From Lichenicola sp965198655 (GTDB lineage Bacteria > Pseudomonadota > Alphaproteobacteria > Acetobacterales > Acetobacteraceae): DNA of 64,000 nucleotides. Positions 7,934 to 15,953 of the stretch are shown here, in pieces. Below the pieces are notes generated by a model that ran no database searches, had not been told where the DNA came from, and saw nothing but the letters and a program-made list of their open reading frames with translations. How positions within the stretch are numbered: position 1 is the first letter of the stretch; each line of letters begins with the position of its first letter. The translations under genes were made by a program, and so were the position numbers. The stretch is taken from positions 1,364,001-1,428,000 of the forward strand of contig OZ240668.1 of the NCBI GenBank assembly GCA_965198655.1, given 5' to 3'.

Positions 7934-9447
7934 TCCGTGTGCATGAACTGGCTGTAGGCCAGGGACAGGATGCGCTCCTCGCTGAACTCCGACCTTTCCA
8001 CCTCACCGGCGAGCCGGCCGCGCGACAGCACCAGGATGCGGTCGCACAGGTGCATCAGCTCGGGCAGCTCCGAGGACACCACCAGGAGCGCGCGGCCGTC
8101 GGCGGTGAGGCGGCCGAGCAGGGCGTAGATCTCGGCCTTGGCGCCGACGTCGATGCCGCGGGTCGGCTCGTCGAGCATCAGCACCGGCGCCTCGTCGCCG
8201 AACAGCCACTTCGCCAGCACCACCTTCTGCTGGTTGCCGCCGGAGAGCTGCACCACCGGCTGCTCCGGTCCGCTCAGCCGGATCCCCAGCCCGGCGGTCA
8301 TGCGCACCGTGGCCTGGCGCTCGGCGCCGCGACGGACGAAGCCGAGGCGGGTGACCCGGGCCAGGCGGGCGAGGGTGGTGTTCACCCGGGCCGCCATCGG
8401 CAGCACCAGGCCCTCCTCCTTGCGGTTCTCGGTCACCAGGCAGATGCCGGCGCGTACTGCGTCGCGCGGCGAGCGGATCGCGACCGGCCGGCCGTCGCGC
8501 AGGATGCGGCCGCCCGCGACCCGGTCGGCGCCGAAGATCGCCCGCACCAGCTCGGTGCGTCCGGCGCCGACCAGCCCGGCCAGGCCCAGGATCTCGCCGT
8601 GGCGCAGGCTGAAGCTGATGCCGGGACCGGGCGGCGCTCCCGCCGGGCGAAGGCCCTCCACCCTGAGCGCTTCACCTCCCAGGGCTGCGCCGGCCAGCGG
8701 CGCCTGGGCCGCCAGGGTGCGGCCGATCATGTGCCGCACCAGCGCGCCCGGATCGGTGTCGGCGGTCGCCGCGGTATCGACCTTGCGGCCGTTTCGCAGC
8801 ACCGTGACCCGGTCGCACAGCGAGAAGATCTCCGGGAGGTGGTGCGACACGTAGATCAGGGTCAGGCCGGAGTGCTTGAGCAGGTGGATCTGCTCGAACA
8901 GCCGTCCGGCCTCGCGCGGGGTCAGGGTGGCGGTCGGCTCGTCGAGCACCAGCACCCGGCCGCGGCTGGACAGGGCGCGCGCGATCTCCACGAGCTGCAT
9001 CTGCGCGATGCCGAGCCGCTCCACCGGTGTGCGCGGCGACAGCTCGGCCAGGCCCACCCGAGCCAGCAGCGCCTCCGCCTCGGCCTCCATCGCACGGCGG
9101 TCGACGAAGCCGAGCCGCCGGCGCGGCAGGCGCTCGAACAGCAGGTTCTCCGCCACGCTCAGCGCCGGCAGCAGGTTGAACTCCTGGTGCACCACGCGGA
9201 TGCCGGCGCGGATCGCGTCCAGCGGCGATTGCGGCGCGTACGGCGCGCCCGCCAGCGTCATGCGGCCGGCATCCGGGCGGTGGATGCCGGCCAGCAGCCG
9301 GATCAGGCTGGACTTGCCGGCGCCGTTCTCGCCGGCCAGCGCGTGCATCTCGCCTTGGGTGACGTCGAGGTCGACGCCGTCCAGCGCCACCACGCCGGGG
9401 AACCGCTTGGTCAGCCCTTCCAGACGCAGGATCGGCTCGGCCGCCAA
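7930..9447 (-). CDS. Sugar ABC transporter ATP-binding protein (RbsA-like)
   Basis: A 505-residue tandem ATPase of the RbsA/MglA type. The first nucleotide-binding domain has Walker A GENGAGKSS (about residues 39-47), an LGIAQMQLVEIA signature region and LVLDEPTATL. The second has the degenerate N-terminal site usual in this family, LSGGNQQKVVLAKW (signature) and LMLDEPTRGIDVGAK. It powers uptake of a monosaccharide through the adjacent permease. The start is a TTG at 9447 with a GGGAG element somewhat far upstream; it lies 30 bp after the binding-protein stop codon. The gene overlaps the permease gene by 4 bp. Confidence 0.95.
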   Translation of the reverse strand: MAAEPILRLEGLTKRFPGVVALDGVDLDVTQGEMHALAGENGAGKSSLIRLLAGIHRPDAGRMTLAGAPYAPQSPLDAIRAGIRVVHQEFNLLPALSVAENLLFERLPRRRLGFVDRRAMEAEAEALLARVGLAELSPRTPVERLGIAQMQLVEIARALSSRGRVLVLDEPTATLTPREAGRLFEQIHLLKHSGLTLIYVSHHLPEIFSLCDRVTVLRNGRKVDTAATADTDPGALVRHMIGRTLAAQAPLAGAALGGEALRVEGLRPAGAPPGPGISFSLRHGEILGLAGLVGAGRTELVRAIFGADRVAGGRILRDGRPVAIRSPRDAVRAGICLVTENRKEEGLVLPMAARVNTTLARLARVTRLGFVRRGAERQATVRMTAGLGIRLSGPEQPVVQLSGGNQQKVVLAKWLFGDEAPVLMLDEPTRGIDVGAKAEIYALLGRLTADGRALLVVSSELPELMHLCDRILVLSRGRLAGEVERSEFSEERILSLAYSQFMHTE

Positions 9448-9477
9448 CGGCAGGATCCGCGCTCCCTCGGCGCCGGA

Positions 9478-10407
9478 TCAGGCGCCGACCAGCTTCAGCG
9501 GCGTCCTGATCCAGCCGGTGAGGCTCTGGCCGGCGATCTCCTTCATGGCGTTGTCGATGCCGTCGGCGGCGAGCTGCGCGCCGAACTGGTCCACCGTCGC
9601 CAGCACCTTGCCATCCTTGAGCAGCGGTTGGATCGCCGGGATGTTGTCGAAGCTGACCACCTTGATCTGGCCAGAGCGCCCGGCGGCGTCGATCGCCTTG
9701 ACCACGCCCAGCGTCATGGAGTCGTTGGCCGCCATCACGCCCTGGATGTCGTGGTGCGCGGTCAGCATGTTGGAGAACACCGTGTTGGCCTCCTCGGTCT
9801 CCCAGTGCGCGGTGCGGCTGTCGAGCAGGGTGAGGCCGCCGGCGGAGACGGCGTCGGTGTATCCGAGCTTGCGCTGCACCCCGTTCTCGGCCCCCGGGTT
9901 GCCCTCGATGATCACCACCTTGGCCCCGCGTCCGAGTGCCTTCGCCAGCACGTCGCCGGACAGGCGGGCGCCGGCGCGGTTGTCGGGGCCGACGAAGACG
10001 ATGTCGACGCCGTGCTTCCTCATCGCCGCCGGGTCGAACGCCACGTCGATGTTGACCACCTTGATGCCGGCGCGGATCGCCCGGATCACCGGCGACAGCA
10101 GCGCCCGGCTGTCGGCCGGCGCCACGACGATGGCGTCGACCCTGCGCGTGACCAGGTTCTCCACTGCGGCGATCTGGCCGTCGATGTCGGTCTCGGACTG
10201 GATGCCGAGCGGGATCAGGGTGAGGTCGCCGCGCTCTTGCACGTGGCGGACCGCTCCTTCCTGCATGTCCTTGAAGAACTCGTTGGCCAGCGACTTCATC
10301 ACCAGCCCGACCACCGGCTTGCGGCCGGTCTGGGCCCAGGCGAGGCCGGGGACGACTGCCAGCGTGCCGGCGGCCGCGCAGGCCGCCAGGAATGAGCGAC
10401 GGTCCAT
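9478..10407 (-). CDS. Periplasmic sugar-binding protein of an ABC importer (RbsB-like)
   Basis: A 309-residue protein of periplasmic binding family 4 (ribose/galactose type). It begins MDRRSFLAACAAAGTL and ends its leader at GLAWA, a twin-arginine-like signal peptide; the core then starts KPVVGLVMKSLANEFFKDM. Substrate-contact loops typical of the family are ESETDIDGQIAAVE-like, ADSRALLSPVI and FVGPDNRAGARLSG. The ATG at 10407 follows GGAGGAAA at a good distance, which settles the start over longer upstream frames. It is the first gene of the importer operon. The bound sugar cannot be read from the sequence. Confidence 0.92.
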   Translation of the reverse strand: MDRRSFLAACAAAGTLAVVPGLAWAQTGRKPVVGLVMKSLANEFFKDMQEGAVRHVQERGDLTLIPLGIQSETDIDGQIAAVENLVTRRVDAIVVAPADSRALLSPVIRAIRAGIKVVNIDVAFDPAAMRKHGVDIVFVGPDNRAGARLSGDVLAKALGRGAKVVIIEGNPGAENGVQRKLGYTDAVSAGGLTLLDSRTAHWETEEANTVFSNMLTAHHDIQGVMAANDSMTLGVVKAIDAAGRSGQIKVVSFDNIPAIQPLLKDGKVLATVDQFGAQLAADGIDNAMKEIAGQSLTGWIRTPLKLVGA

Positions 10408-10498
10408 GTGTGTTTCCTCCCGCGTGCCGGTCGTTACCGGGCACGGAGCGGAGATTACCGATCCTGTCCTCGCCGCGATAGGCGACGGGGCGGCCGGA

Positions 10499-10732
10499 TT
10501 ACGACCGCTCCCGTGCGGCCTGCTCCAGGCGGCTGACGCGCTCGTCAAGGTCCATGATCGTGGACAACGCGGTCTCGGCGTCGCCGGCGTTCTCGCGGCG
10601 GATCCGGGTGATGTTGAGCCGGGTAGCCAACACGCGCCGATCGAGCTGCGCCAGCACAGCGGTGTGCTCGGCCTGGGTGGCGCGGATGCTTCGAAGCAGT
10701 TCCAGGATCAGGGTCTCAGGTTGGTCGCTCAA
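10499..10732 (-). CDS. Small coiled-coil protein of unknown function
   Basis: A 77-residue soluble protein with heptad-like spacing of hydrophobic residues (ILELLRSIRATQAEHTAVLA, then IMDLDERVSRLEQAA), predicted to form helices or a coiled coil. I do not recognise a family. The start is a TTG at 10732, backed by a strong ribosome binding site AGGAGG five bases upstream; there is no ATG alternative. It lies 52 bp downstream of the glutathionyl-hydroquinone reductase gene on the same strand and may be its last operon member. It is 91 bp from the sugar-binding protein start. Confidence 0.6.
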   Translation of the reverse strand: MSDQPETLILELLRSIRATQAEHTAVLAQLDRRVLATRLNITRIRRENAGDAETALSTIMDLDERVSRLEQAARERS

Positions 10733-10784
10733 GCGCTCCTCCTAGAGCGCCCAGGTGGTGCATATCAGCATGAGACCGGCCCGC

Positions 10785-11765
10785 TCAGGCGGCGAACCGC
10801 GTGGCGCGGTCCGTCGGCTCGTCCAGGTGCAGGATCGGACCCATCGGCACGATCCGGTTCGGATTGATGGTCGGGTGGCTGCCGTAGTAGTGTCGCTTTA
10901 TGTGGTCGAGATCCACCGTCTCCGCCACGCCGGAATGCTGGTACAGGTCGCGGGTGAACCCCCACAGCGCCGGGTAGTCGACGATCCGGCGCAGGTTGCA
11001 CTTGAAGTGCCCGTAATAGACCGGGTCGAAGCGCAGCAGGGTGGTGAACAGCCGGATGTCGGCCTCGGTCAGCGCGTTCCCAAGCAGGTAGCGCTGGGTG
11101 GACAGGCGCTGCTCGAGCCAGTCCAGCGTGTCGAACAGCGCCGTCACCGCCTCCTCGTAGGCCGCCTGGGTGGTGGCGAAGCCGGCGCGGTAGACGCCGT
11201 TGTTGACCGTCGCGTAGACGCGGGCGTTGATCGCGTCGATCTCCGGGCGCAGGACGGCGGGCGAGTAGTCGCCGGGCGCCGCGCCGATCTCGTCGAAGGC
11301 GCCGTTGAACATGCGCACGATGTCGGCGCTCTCGTTGGACACGATCGTGCGCCGCTCACGGTCCCACAGCACCGGCACCGTGACCCGGCCGGTGTAGTGC
11401 GAGGCCGCCGCGACGTAGAGCTGGTGCAGGTGCTCGGCGCCCAGGATCGGGTCGGGGATCACGCCTGCGCTTTGCTCGAAGCTCCAGCCCTGCTCGCCCA
11501 TCAGCCAGTGCGTCACCGACAGGCCGACGGTCGGCTGCAGCCCCTTCAGGCTGCGCAGGATCAGGGTGCGGTGCGCCCAGGGGCAGGCGAGCGAAACGAA
11601 CAGGTGGTAGCGGCCGGGCTCGGCCTTGAACCCGGACTCTCCGGTGGGACCCGCGGCACCGTCGGCGGTCACCCAGTTGCGGAACAGGCTGTCCTGGCGC
11701 TCGAACCGGCCGTCGCGGGTCTCGTACCATCGGTCCTGCCAGCGTCCGTCGACGAGAAGTCCCAT
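10785..11765 (-). CDS. yqjG: Glutathionyl-hydroquinone reductase (Xi-class glutathione transferase)
   Basis: A 326-residue protein of the YqjG/ECM4/PcpF family, cytoplasmic enzymes that reduce S-glutathionyl-hydroquinones to hydroquinones. The thioredoxin-fold N-domain carries the catalytic CPWAHR motif in SLACPWAHRTLILRSL (Cys at about residue 59). The helical C-domain has TEADIRLFTTLLRFDPVY, typical of the family. Length is normal. It follows the Mop-domain gene by only 3 bp, so the two are co-transcribed, with the coiled-coil gene possibly behind. There is no nearby aromatic-degradation gene, so a general protective role is the simplest reading. Confidence 0.92.
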   Translation of the reverse strand: MGLLVDGRWQDRWYETRDGRFERQDSLFRNWVTADGAAGPTGESGFKAEPGRYHLFVSLACPWAHRTLILRSLKGLQPTVGLSVTHWLMGEQGWSFEQSAGVIPDPILGAEHLHQLYVAAASHYTGRVTVPVLWDRERRTIVSNESADIVRMFNGAFDEIGAAPGDYSPAVLRPEIDAINARVYATVNNGVYRAGFATTQAAYEEAVTALFDTLDWLEQRLSTQRYLLGNALTEADIRLFTTLLRFDPVYYGHFKCNLRRIVDYPALWGFTRDLYQHSGVAETVDLDHIKRHYYGSHPTINPNRIVPMGPILHLDEPTDRATRFAA

Positions 11766-11768
11766 CGC

Positions 11769-11978
11769 CTATCCCACCGCGATCATGACGTCGGAGGACT
11801 TGATCACCGCACTCGCCGGCTGGCCGACCGCCAGGCCCAGCTCGTCCACCGCCTCGTTGGTGATAGAGGCGGTGACGACGGCGCCGCCGGGAAGCTCCAG
11901 CCGCACGTGGGCTGTGGTGGCGCCCTTGGTCAGGGCGACCACCCGGCCAGGCAGGATGTTGCGTGCGCTGATTTTCAT
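11769..11978 (-). CDS. Single-domain Mop (TOBE) molybdopterin/molybdate-binding protein
   Basis: A 69-residue protein consisting of one TOBE/Mop domain: it starts MKISARNILPGRVVAL, has TTAHVRLELPGG, then ASITNEAVDELGL and ends IKSSDVMIAVG. Small Mop proteins of this size assemble into hexamers that bind molybdate or tungstate in the cytoplasm and buffer the oxyanion. The start ATG at 11978 has GAAGGAG at about 5 bp. It is divergent from the sulfotransferase gene with 14 bp between the start codons, and it leads the two- or three-gene operon with the hydroquinone reductase. No molybdate transporter (modABC) is in the window. Confidence 0.88.
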   Translation of the reverse strand: MKISARNILPGRVVALTKGATTAHVRLELPGGAVVTASITNEAVDELGLAVGQPASAVIKSSDVMIAVG

Positions 11979-11992
11979 GTCATCTCCTTCGC

Positions 11993-12838
11993 ATGAGTCG
12001 AACGGTCCACTTCATCTCCGGTTTGCCGCGCTCGGGCTCGACCCTGCTGGCGGCGCTGCTGCGGCAGAACCCCAGGCTGCGGGCGGAGATGAGCAGCCCG
12101 GTGGCGGTGCTGTGCGAGCGGCTGCTGCCGGTGATGGGGCAGGGCGAGTATGCGACCGCGTTCGACGACCGGCGCCGCTGCGCGGTGCTGGACGGGGTGA
12201 TCGACGGCTACTACGGCGACGCGCCCGCGGACGCGGTGCTGTTCGACACCAACCGGGCCTGGTGCGCGCATCTGCGCGTGCTGGCTGCGCTGCGTCCGGA
12301 GGCGTTCGTGATCGCCTGCGTGCGCGACCCGGTGTGGATCCTGGACAGCTTCGAGCGTTTGTTCCGGCGCAACGCCTTCCTGGTCTCCCGGCTGCACGGC
12401 CTGGCCCACCCGGCCACCGTGTTCGACCGGGTGGAGCAGCTGATGGCGGTGACCGGCGCGTTCGGGGCTGCGTGGCAGGCGCTGCAGGACGCGTATTACG
12501 GCGAGTGGGCGCACCGGCTGATCCTGGTGGAGTACGACGTGCTGGCCGACGCGCCGCTGCGCGTGCTGGCGCAGCTCTACGACCTGCTCGGGCTCGCACC
12601 GTTCGCGCACGACCCGGCGCGGGTCGGCTACGACGGCGGCACGGCGTTCGACGCCGCGCTCAATACGCCGGGGCTGCATGCGGTGCGGCCGCGGGTGGAG
12701 CGGCTGCACCGCCGCACGGTGCTGCCGCCGCAGATCGTGCAGCGCCTGGCCGGCTCGGTGTTCTGGCGCGACACGCCGCAGGGCCCGGCGCAGAACCCGG
12801 GTGGGGCATTCGTCATCGCGGCCGATGGGGATGCGTGA
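11993..12838 (+). CDS. Sulfotransferase family protein
   Basis: A 281-residue protein with the PAPS 5'-phosphosulfate loop FISGLPRSGSTLLAALL at residues about 6-22 and a later KPAPS-like 3'-phosphate region around ACVRDPVWILDSF. These are the two nucleotide-contact motifs of the sulfotransferase fold. Such enzymes transfer sulfate to a hydroxyl or amine acceptor; the acceptor is unknown. No good ribosome binding site precedes the ATG, which sits 14 bp from the divergent Mop gene start. Neighbours give no hint of a sulfated product, so only the fold-level call is safe. Confidence 0.85.
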   Translation: MSRTVHFISGLPRSGSTLLAALLRQNPRLRAEMSSPVAVLCERLLPVMGQGEYATAFDDRRRCAVLDGVIDGYYGDAPADAVLFDTNRAWCAHLRVLAALRPEAFVIACVRDPVWILDSFERLFRRNAFLVSRLHGLAHPATVFDRVEQLMAVTGAFGAAWQALQDAYYGEWAHRLILVEYDVLADAPLRVLAQLYDLLGLAPFAHDPARVGYDGGTAFDAALNTPGLHAVRPRVERLHRRTVLPPQIVQRLAGSVFWRDTPQGPAQNPGGAFVIAADGDA

Positions 12839-13023
12839 CGGCGGCGGGCACCCTGAACGGAACGGCTGCGACCAGTGGCTCCCGCATGGCACATGGGAAC
12901 AGGCCCCGCTGCCGGCGGTGGCGCCGCCCTGGGAACCAGCGACGTCCAAGGCAGCGCATCGGCCAGCCCGTGCTCCATCCTGACCGGCATCCCGGCCAGG
13001 AAGAGCGGAGAGAAGAACGGATC

Positions 13024-13494
13024 ATGAGCGAGCAACCCGAGTTTGCCGTCGTGCAGTGCGGACGCGAACTGCTGGATGACTGGCTGGCACTTCGCCAGGC
13101 CCTATGGCCCGACCAGACGCCGGGTCGTCACCGAAGCCAGATCAGGGACGCGTTGAAACGTTCAGACCGGAACGTCGGCTATCTGGCTATGGCCGGCGAC
13201 GTCAGCATCGGCTTGGCAGAGGCCGCCTTGCGAACCGACTACGTGAACGGCTGCAGCAGTTCTCCAGTCGTATTCCTCGAAGGCCTCTACGTCCGGCTGG
13301 CCTGGCGCGGGCGCGGGGTGGCCCGGACGCTCTGCTGCGCCGTCGAGGCCTGGGCAGCCGGTCTCGGTTGTCGAGAATTTGCCTCCGATACCGCAACCAC
13401 CAATCTGGACGCTCAACGGGTACACCAGGCGCTCGGCTTCGAGGAGACGGAACGCGTCGTGTTCTATCGTAAGCCTCTCCAGGACCATCGCTGA
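13024..13494 (+). CDS. GNAT acetyltransferase similar to aminoglycoside 6'-N-acetyltransferase AAC(6')
   Basis: A 156-residue GNAT enzyme. Its N-terminal half contains LALRQALWPDQTPG and RTDYVNGC..SPVVFLEGLYV. The acetyl-CoA loop is WRGRGVARTLCCAVEAWA, followed by GCREFASDTATTN and LGFEETERVVFYRK. The strings LWPD, EA.LRTDYVNG, FLEG.YV and EFASD are characteristic of the chromosomal AAC(6') branch of the GNAT family, which acetylates aminoglycosides with a 6'-amino group. Whether this protein acetylates drugs or another amine is not shown. It stands alone, 185 bp after the sulfotransferase gene, with no integron or transposon nearby, so it looks like a resident chromosomal gene. Confidence 0.82.
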   Translation: MSEQPEFAVVQCGRELLDDWLALRQALWPDQTPGRHRSQIRDALKRSDRNVGYLAMAGDVSIGLAEAALRTDYVNGCSSSPVVFLEGLYVRLAWRGRGVARTLCCAVEAWAAGLGCREFASDTATTNLDAQRVHQALGFEETERVVFYRKPLQDHR

Positions 13495-13649
13495 CGCGCA
13501 GGAAGTCCCTGACGGCGAGAGGCAACCCCCCTCATCGACATAGCCGGCCAGTAGGGCGAGGATGACCCCCAGCAACAACGCGGACCGGTCGGACCGGCGC
13601 ATCGTGCGGGTTCGGGGCGCGGCTTTGGAACAGGGATCGGACGGACGGC

Positions 13650-14876
13650 ATGGCATCTGCACAACACTCGCGCTCGGCGATCCACGCGGTGGTCGCCTGC
13701 TACCTGGGATGGATGCTCGACTCGTTCGACTTCTTCATCATGGTGTTCGCGCTCGACACCGTCGCCCGCACCTTCGGCGTGCCGGTCTCCGCCACCGCCT
13801 GGGCGCTGACCGCGACCCTGGCCTGCCGGGTGGTGGGGGCGGTGCTGTTCGGGCGCATCGCCGACCGCTACGGGCGGCGGCCGACCATGATGATCAACGT
13901 GCTGTGCTACGCCGTCCTGGAGCTGCTGTCGGGGTTGGCACCCAGCTTCACCGTGTTCCTGATCCTGCGCGCGCTGTACGGGATCGCCATGGGCGGGGAA
14001 TGGGGCGTGGGCGCGTCGCTGGCGATGGAGAGCGTGCCGGGACGCTGGCGCGGCGCGGTCTCGGGGATCCTGCAGACCGGCTATCCGACCGGCTTCCTGC
14101 TGGCCTCGCTGCTGTTCATCGCCGAGCCATGGATCGGCTGGCGCGGCATGTTCATCGCTGGCGCCGCCCCGGCGTTGCTGGTGCTCTACATCCGCCGCAA
14201 CGTCGCGGAAAGCCCGGACTGGGTGTCGCATGTCGAGGCCTCGCGCGAGCCGATGCTGTCGGTGCTGCGCCGGCACCTGCCCTTGAGCGCCTACGCGGCG
14301 CTCCTGATGACGGCGATGCTGTACTTCTCGCACGGCTCGCAGGACCTGTATCCGAAGCTGTTCCTGGCCGGCTACCACCACTTCCCGCACGGCACGGTCG
14401 TCACCACGATGGTGATCTACAACCTCGGCGCGATCGTCGGCGGCCTGTTCTTCGGCTGGTTCAGCCAGAGGATCGGGCGGAAGCACGCGCTGGCGATCGC
14501 CGCCCTGCTGGCGCTGCCGATGGTCCCGCTCTGGGCGTTCGGGCACGGCGTGGTGGTGCTGGCGGTCGGCGGGTTCCTGATCCAGGCCGCGGTGCAGGGC
14601 GCCTGGGGGGTGGTCCCGGCCTACCTGAACGAGATCTCGCCGGCGGCGATCCGCGGCACCTTCCCGGGCGTGGTGTACCAGCTCGGCAACCTGTTCGCCG
14701 CCCCCAACGCCAACCTGCAGGTGTGGATCGCGAGTTGGGCCGGCAGCGACATACGCTGGGCGCTGGCCGGCGTGATCGCGGTGGTGGCGGTGGTGGTGGC
14801 TGGGCTGGTGATGCTGGGGCGGGACACGCGCGACGTGAAGATGGGGCGGGAGCGGGTCGGGCCGGTCCTGCCGTAG
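13650..14876 (+). CDS. MFS transporter, sialate/lactate:H+ symporter (SHS) type
   Basis: A 408-residue, 12-helix major facilitator. The N-terminal GWMLDSFDFFIMVFALD, the loop GRIADRYGRRPTMM between helices 2 and 3, and IAMGGEWGVGASLAME in helix 4-5 match the SHS family, which imports lactate, pyruvate, sialate or similar monocarboxylates with protons. The central loop is short, and a second GRK motif lies in the middle of the protein (FSQRIGRKHALA). The gene is monocistronic, between the AAC(6')-like gene and the convergent S24-type regulator gene. Substrate is not determined by sequence. Confidence 0.88.
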   Translation: MASAQHSRSAIHAVVACYLGWMLDSFDFFIMVFALDTVARTFGVPVSATAWALTATLACRVVGAVLFGRIADRYGRRPTMMINVLCYAVLELLSGLAPSFTVFLILRALYGIAMGGEWGVGASLAMESVPGRWRGAVSGILQTGYPTGFLLASLLFIAEPWIGWRGMFIAGAAPALLVLYIRRNVAESPDWVSHVEASREPMLSVLRRHLPLSAYAALLMTAMLYFSHGSQDLYPKLFLAGYHHFPHGTVVTTMVIYNLGAIVGGLFFGWFSQRIGRKHALAIAALLALPMVPLWAFGHGVVVLAVGGFLIQAAVQGAWGVVPAYLNEISPAAIRGTFPGVVYQLGNLFAAPNANLQVWIASWAGSDIRWALAGVIAVVAVVVAGLVMLGRDTRDVKMGRERVGPVLP

Positions 14877-14993
14877 GACATGATCGTCTCGATGGCGACA
14901 AAACATGCTCGACCGGATCGATGCCACCCAAGCGACGTGCCGATCCGCCACCGCCCCGCTAGACGGATCCCGAAGCGGTCACGGAGTGCTCCG

Positions 14994-15635
14994 TCAGAAC
15001 GACGCCCAGGCGATCCGGTGACATCGTTCCGCGGCATCCGTCTGCAGGACGGAGCGTTCCGCGCCGTAGCGGATCTCGATCCGAGGCCGTGCGCCATCCG
15101 TGGCCATGATGCCCGCCGATATCGGTTCTCCGCCTCCCGGATAGACCAGCAGGCGATCGCCGGGACGATGTGCGGCGTCGACGGACAGGATCAGGATGCC
15201 GCCCTCGCGGAACATCGGCTCGAACTGCCGGCCGTCGATGCGCACGGCGTAGGCGTGCAGGTCGGCGGGCTGCGGAACCTCGGTTTCCTCCCAGTTCTCC
15301 CGCACGGGATGGCCCGTCCCGTCGAACAGGTCCGCCTCGCCCAGACGGGACAGGGGCAGCATCGGCAGGTGGCGCAGGCCGCGGTGGTGGCGGCCGGTGG
15401 TGAGCGCGCGGGCGCCGCCGACCAGGGCGGTGAAGGCTTCCAGGCTGGCGCCGGTCGCGTGCAGCACCCGCGATAGGCTTTCGGTGGAGGGCCAGCGCAG
15501 GCCGGCACGGCTGCGGCGCTTCGAGCGGTTGAAGGTGGTCGGGTCCAGCCCGGCGGCGCGGGCGAGGCCGGACGGCGACAGGCCCTTCTCGGCGGCCAGC
15601 GTGTCGAGCGCGCGCCAAACGTCCTCGTGCCTCAT
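14994..15635 (-). CDS. Helix-turn-helix regulator with a degenerate S24/LexA-type domain
   Basis: A 213-residue protein. The first 70 residues form an HTH (RALDTLAAEKGLSPSGLARA, then DPTTFNRSKR), like the XRE-S24 regulators of alphaproteobacteria. Residues about 120-213 match the S24 fold: VRIDGRQFEPMFREGGILI, then RPGDRLLVYPGGGEPI. In active S24 proteases the first segment carries GDSM with the catalytic Ser, and the second a Lys. Here the positions are GRQF and SAG, so both catalytic residues appear lost. The protein probably binds DNA without self-cleavage. It starts 13 bp after a small probable wHTH gene, with which it forms an operon. Confidence 0.8.
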   Translation of the reverse strand: MRHEDVWRALDTLAAEKGLSPSGLARAAGLDPTTFNRSKRRSRAGLRWPSTESLSRVLHATGASLEAFTALVGGARALTTGRHHRGLRHLPMLPLSRLGEADLFDGTGHPVRENWEETEVPQPADLHAYAVRIDGRQFEPMFREGGILILSVDAAHRPGDRLLVYPGGGEPISAGIMATDGARPRIEIRYGAERSVLQTDAAERCHRIAWASF

Positions 15636-15648
15636 GGCCAGCCGTGCC

Positions 15649-15921
15649 TCAGGCCACCTTCCGTATCTCCTGGTCGTGCCGGGCCAGGCCCGAAGGGGTG
15701 ATGGCGAAGTGGTCGCCGACATGGACGGCGAGGCCGAGCTGTTCCAGCCGATCGAGGCAGCGCGCGTCCTTGAGCTCGGCGCGGTGCGCGTCGGGGCGGC
15801 CGGTGCCGCCGCACAGCAGCAGCCGGTGCAGGGCGGAGCGGCAGCAGGTCTCCAGATAGGGCTCGTTCCACATCGCCGGAGGATCGCCGCGACGGGGCGC
15901 GGTGGCAAGCGTGTCTTCCAC
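15649..15921 (-). CDS. Small hypothetical protein, possible winged helix
   Basis: A 90-residue protein from a GTG at 15921 (an ATG at 15873 would give a 74-residue form). The C-terminal half, LDRLEQLGLAVHVGDHFAIT followed by PSGLARHDQEI, resembles the last helix and wing of winged-helix proteins, which often end in a 'xTPxGRxRH' pattern. I do not recognise the family more exactly. It lies 13 bp upstream of the degenerate S24-type regulator on the same strand and diverges from pyrD with about 30 bp between starts. A joint regulatory role with the S24-type protein is plausible but inferred. Confidence 0.6.
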   Translation of the reverse strand: MEDTLATAPRRGDPPAMWNEPYLETCCRSALHRLLLCGGTGRPDAHRAELKDARCLDRLEQLGLAVHVGDHFAITPSGLARHDQEIRKVA

Positions 15922-15953
15922 CGGGCGCGCGGATGCGGCAGGAACGAGCGGTG

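Noticed and set aside
6911..10407. Assigning ribose specificity to the ABC importer
   Set aside because: The three proteins match the RbsABC family, but no ribokinase or other sugar gene is adjacent and binding residues were not compared with a structure.
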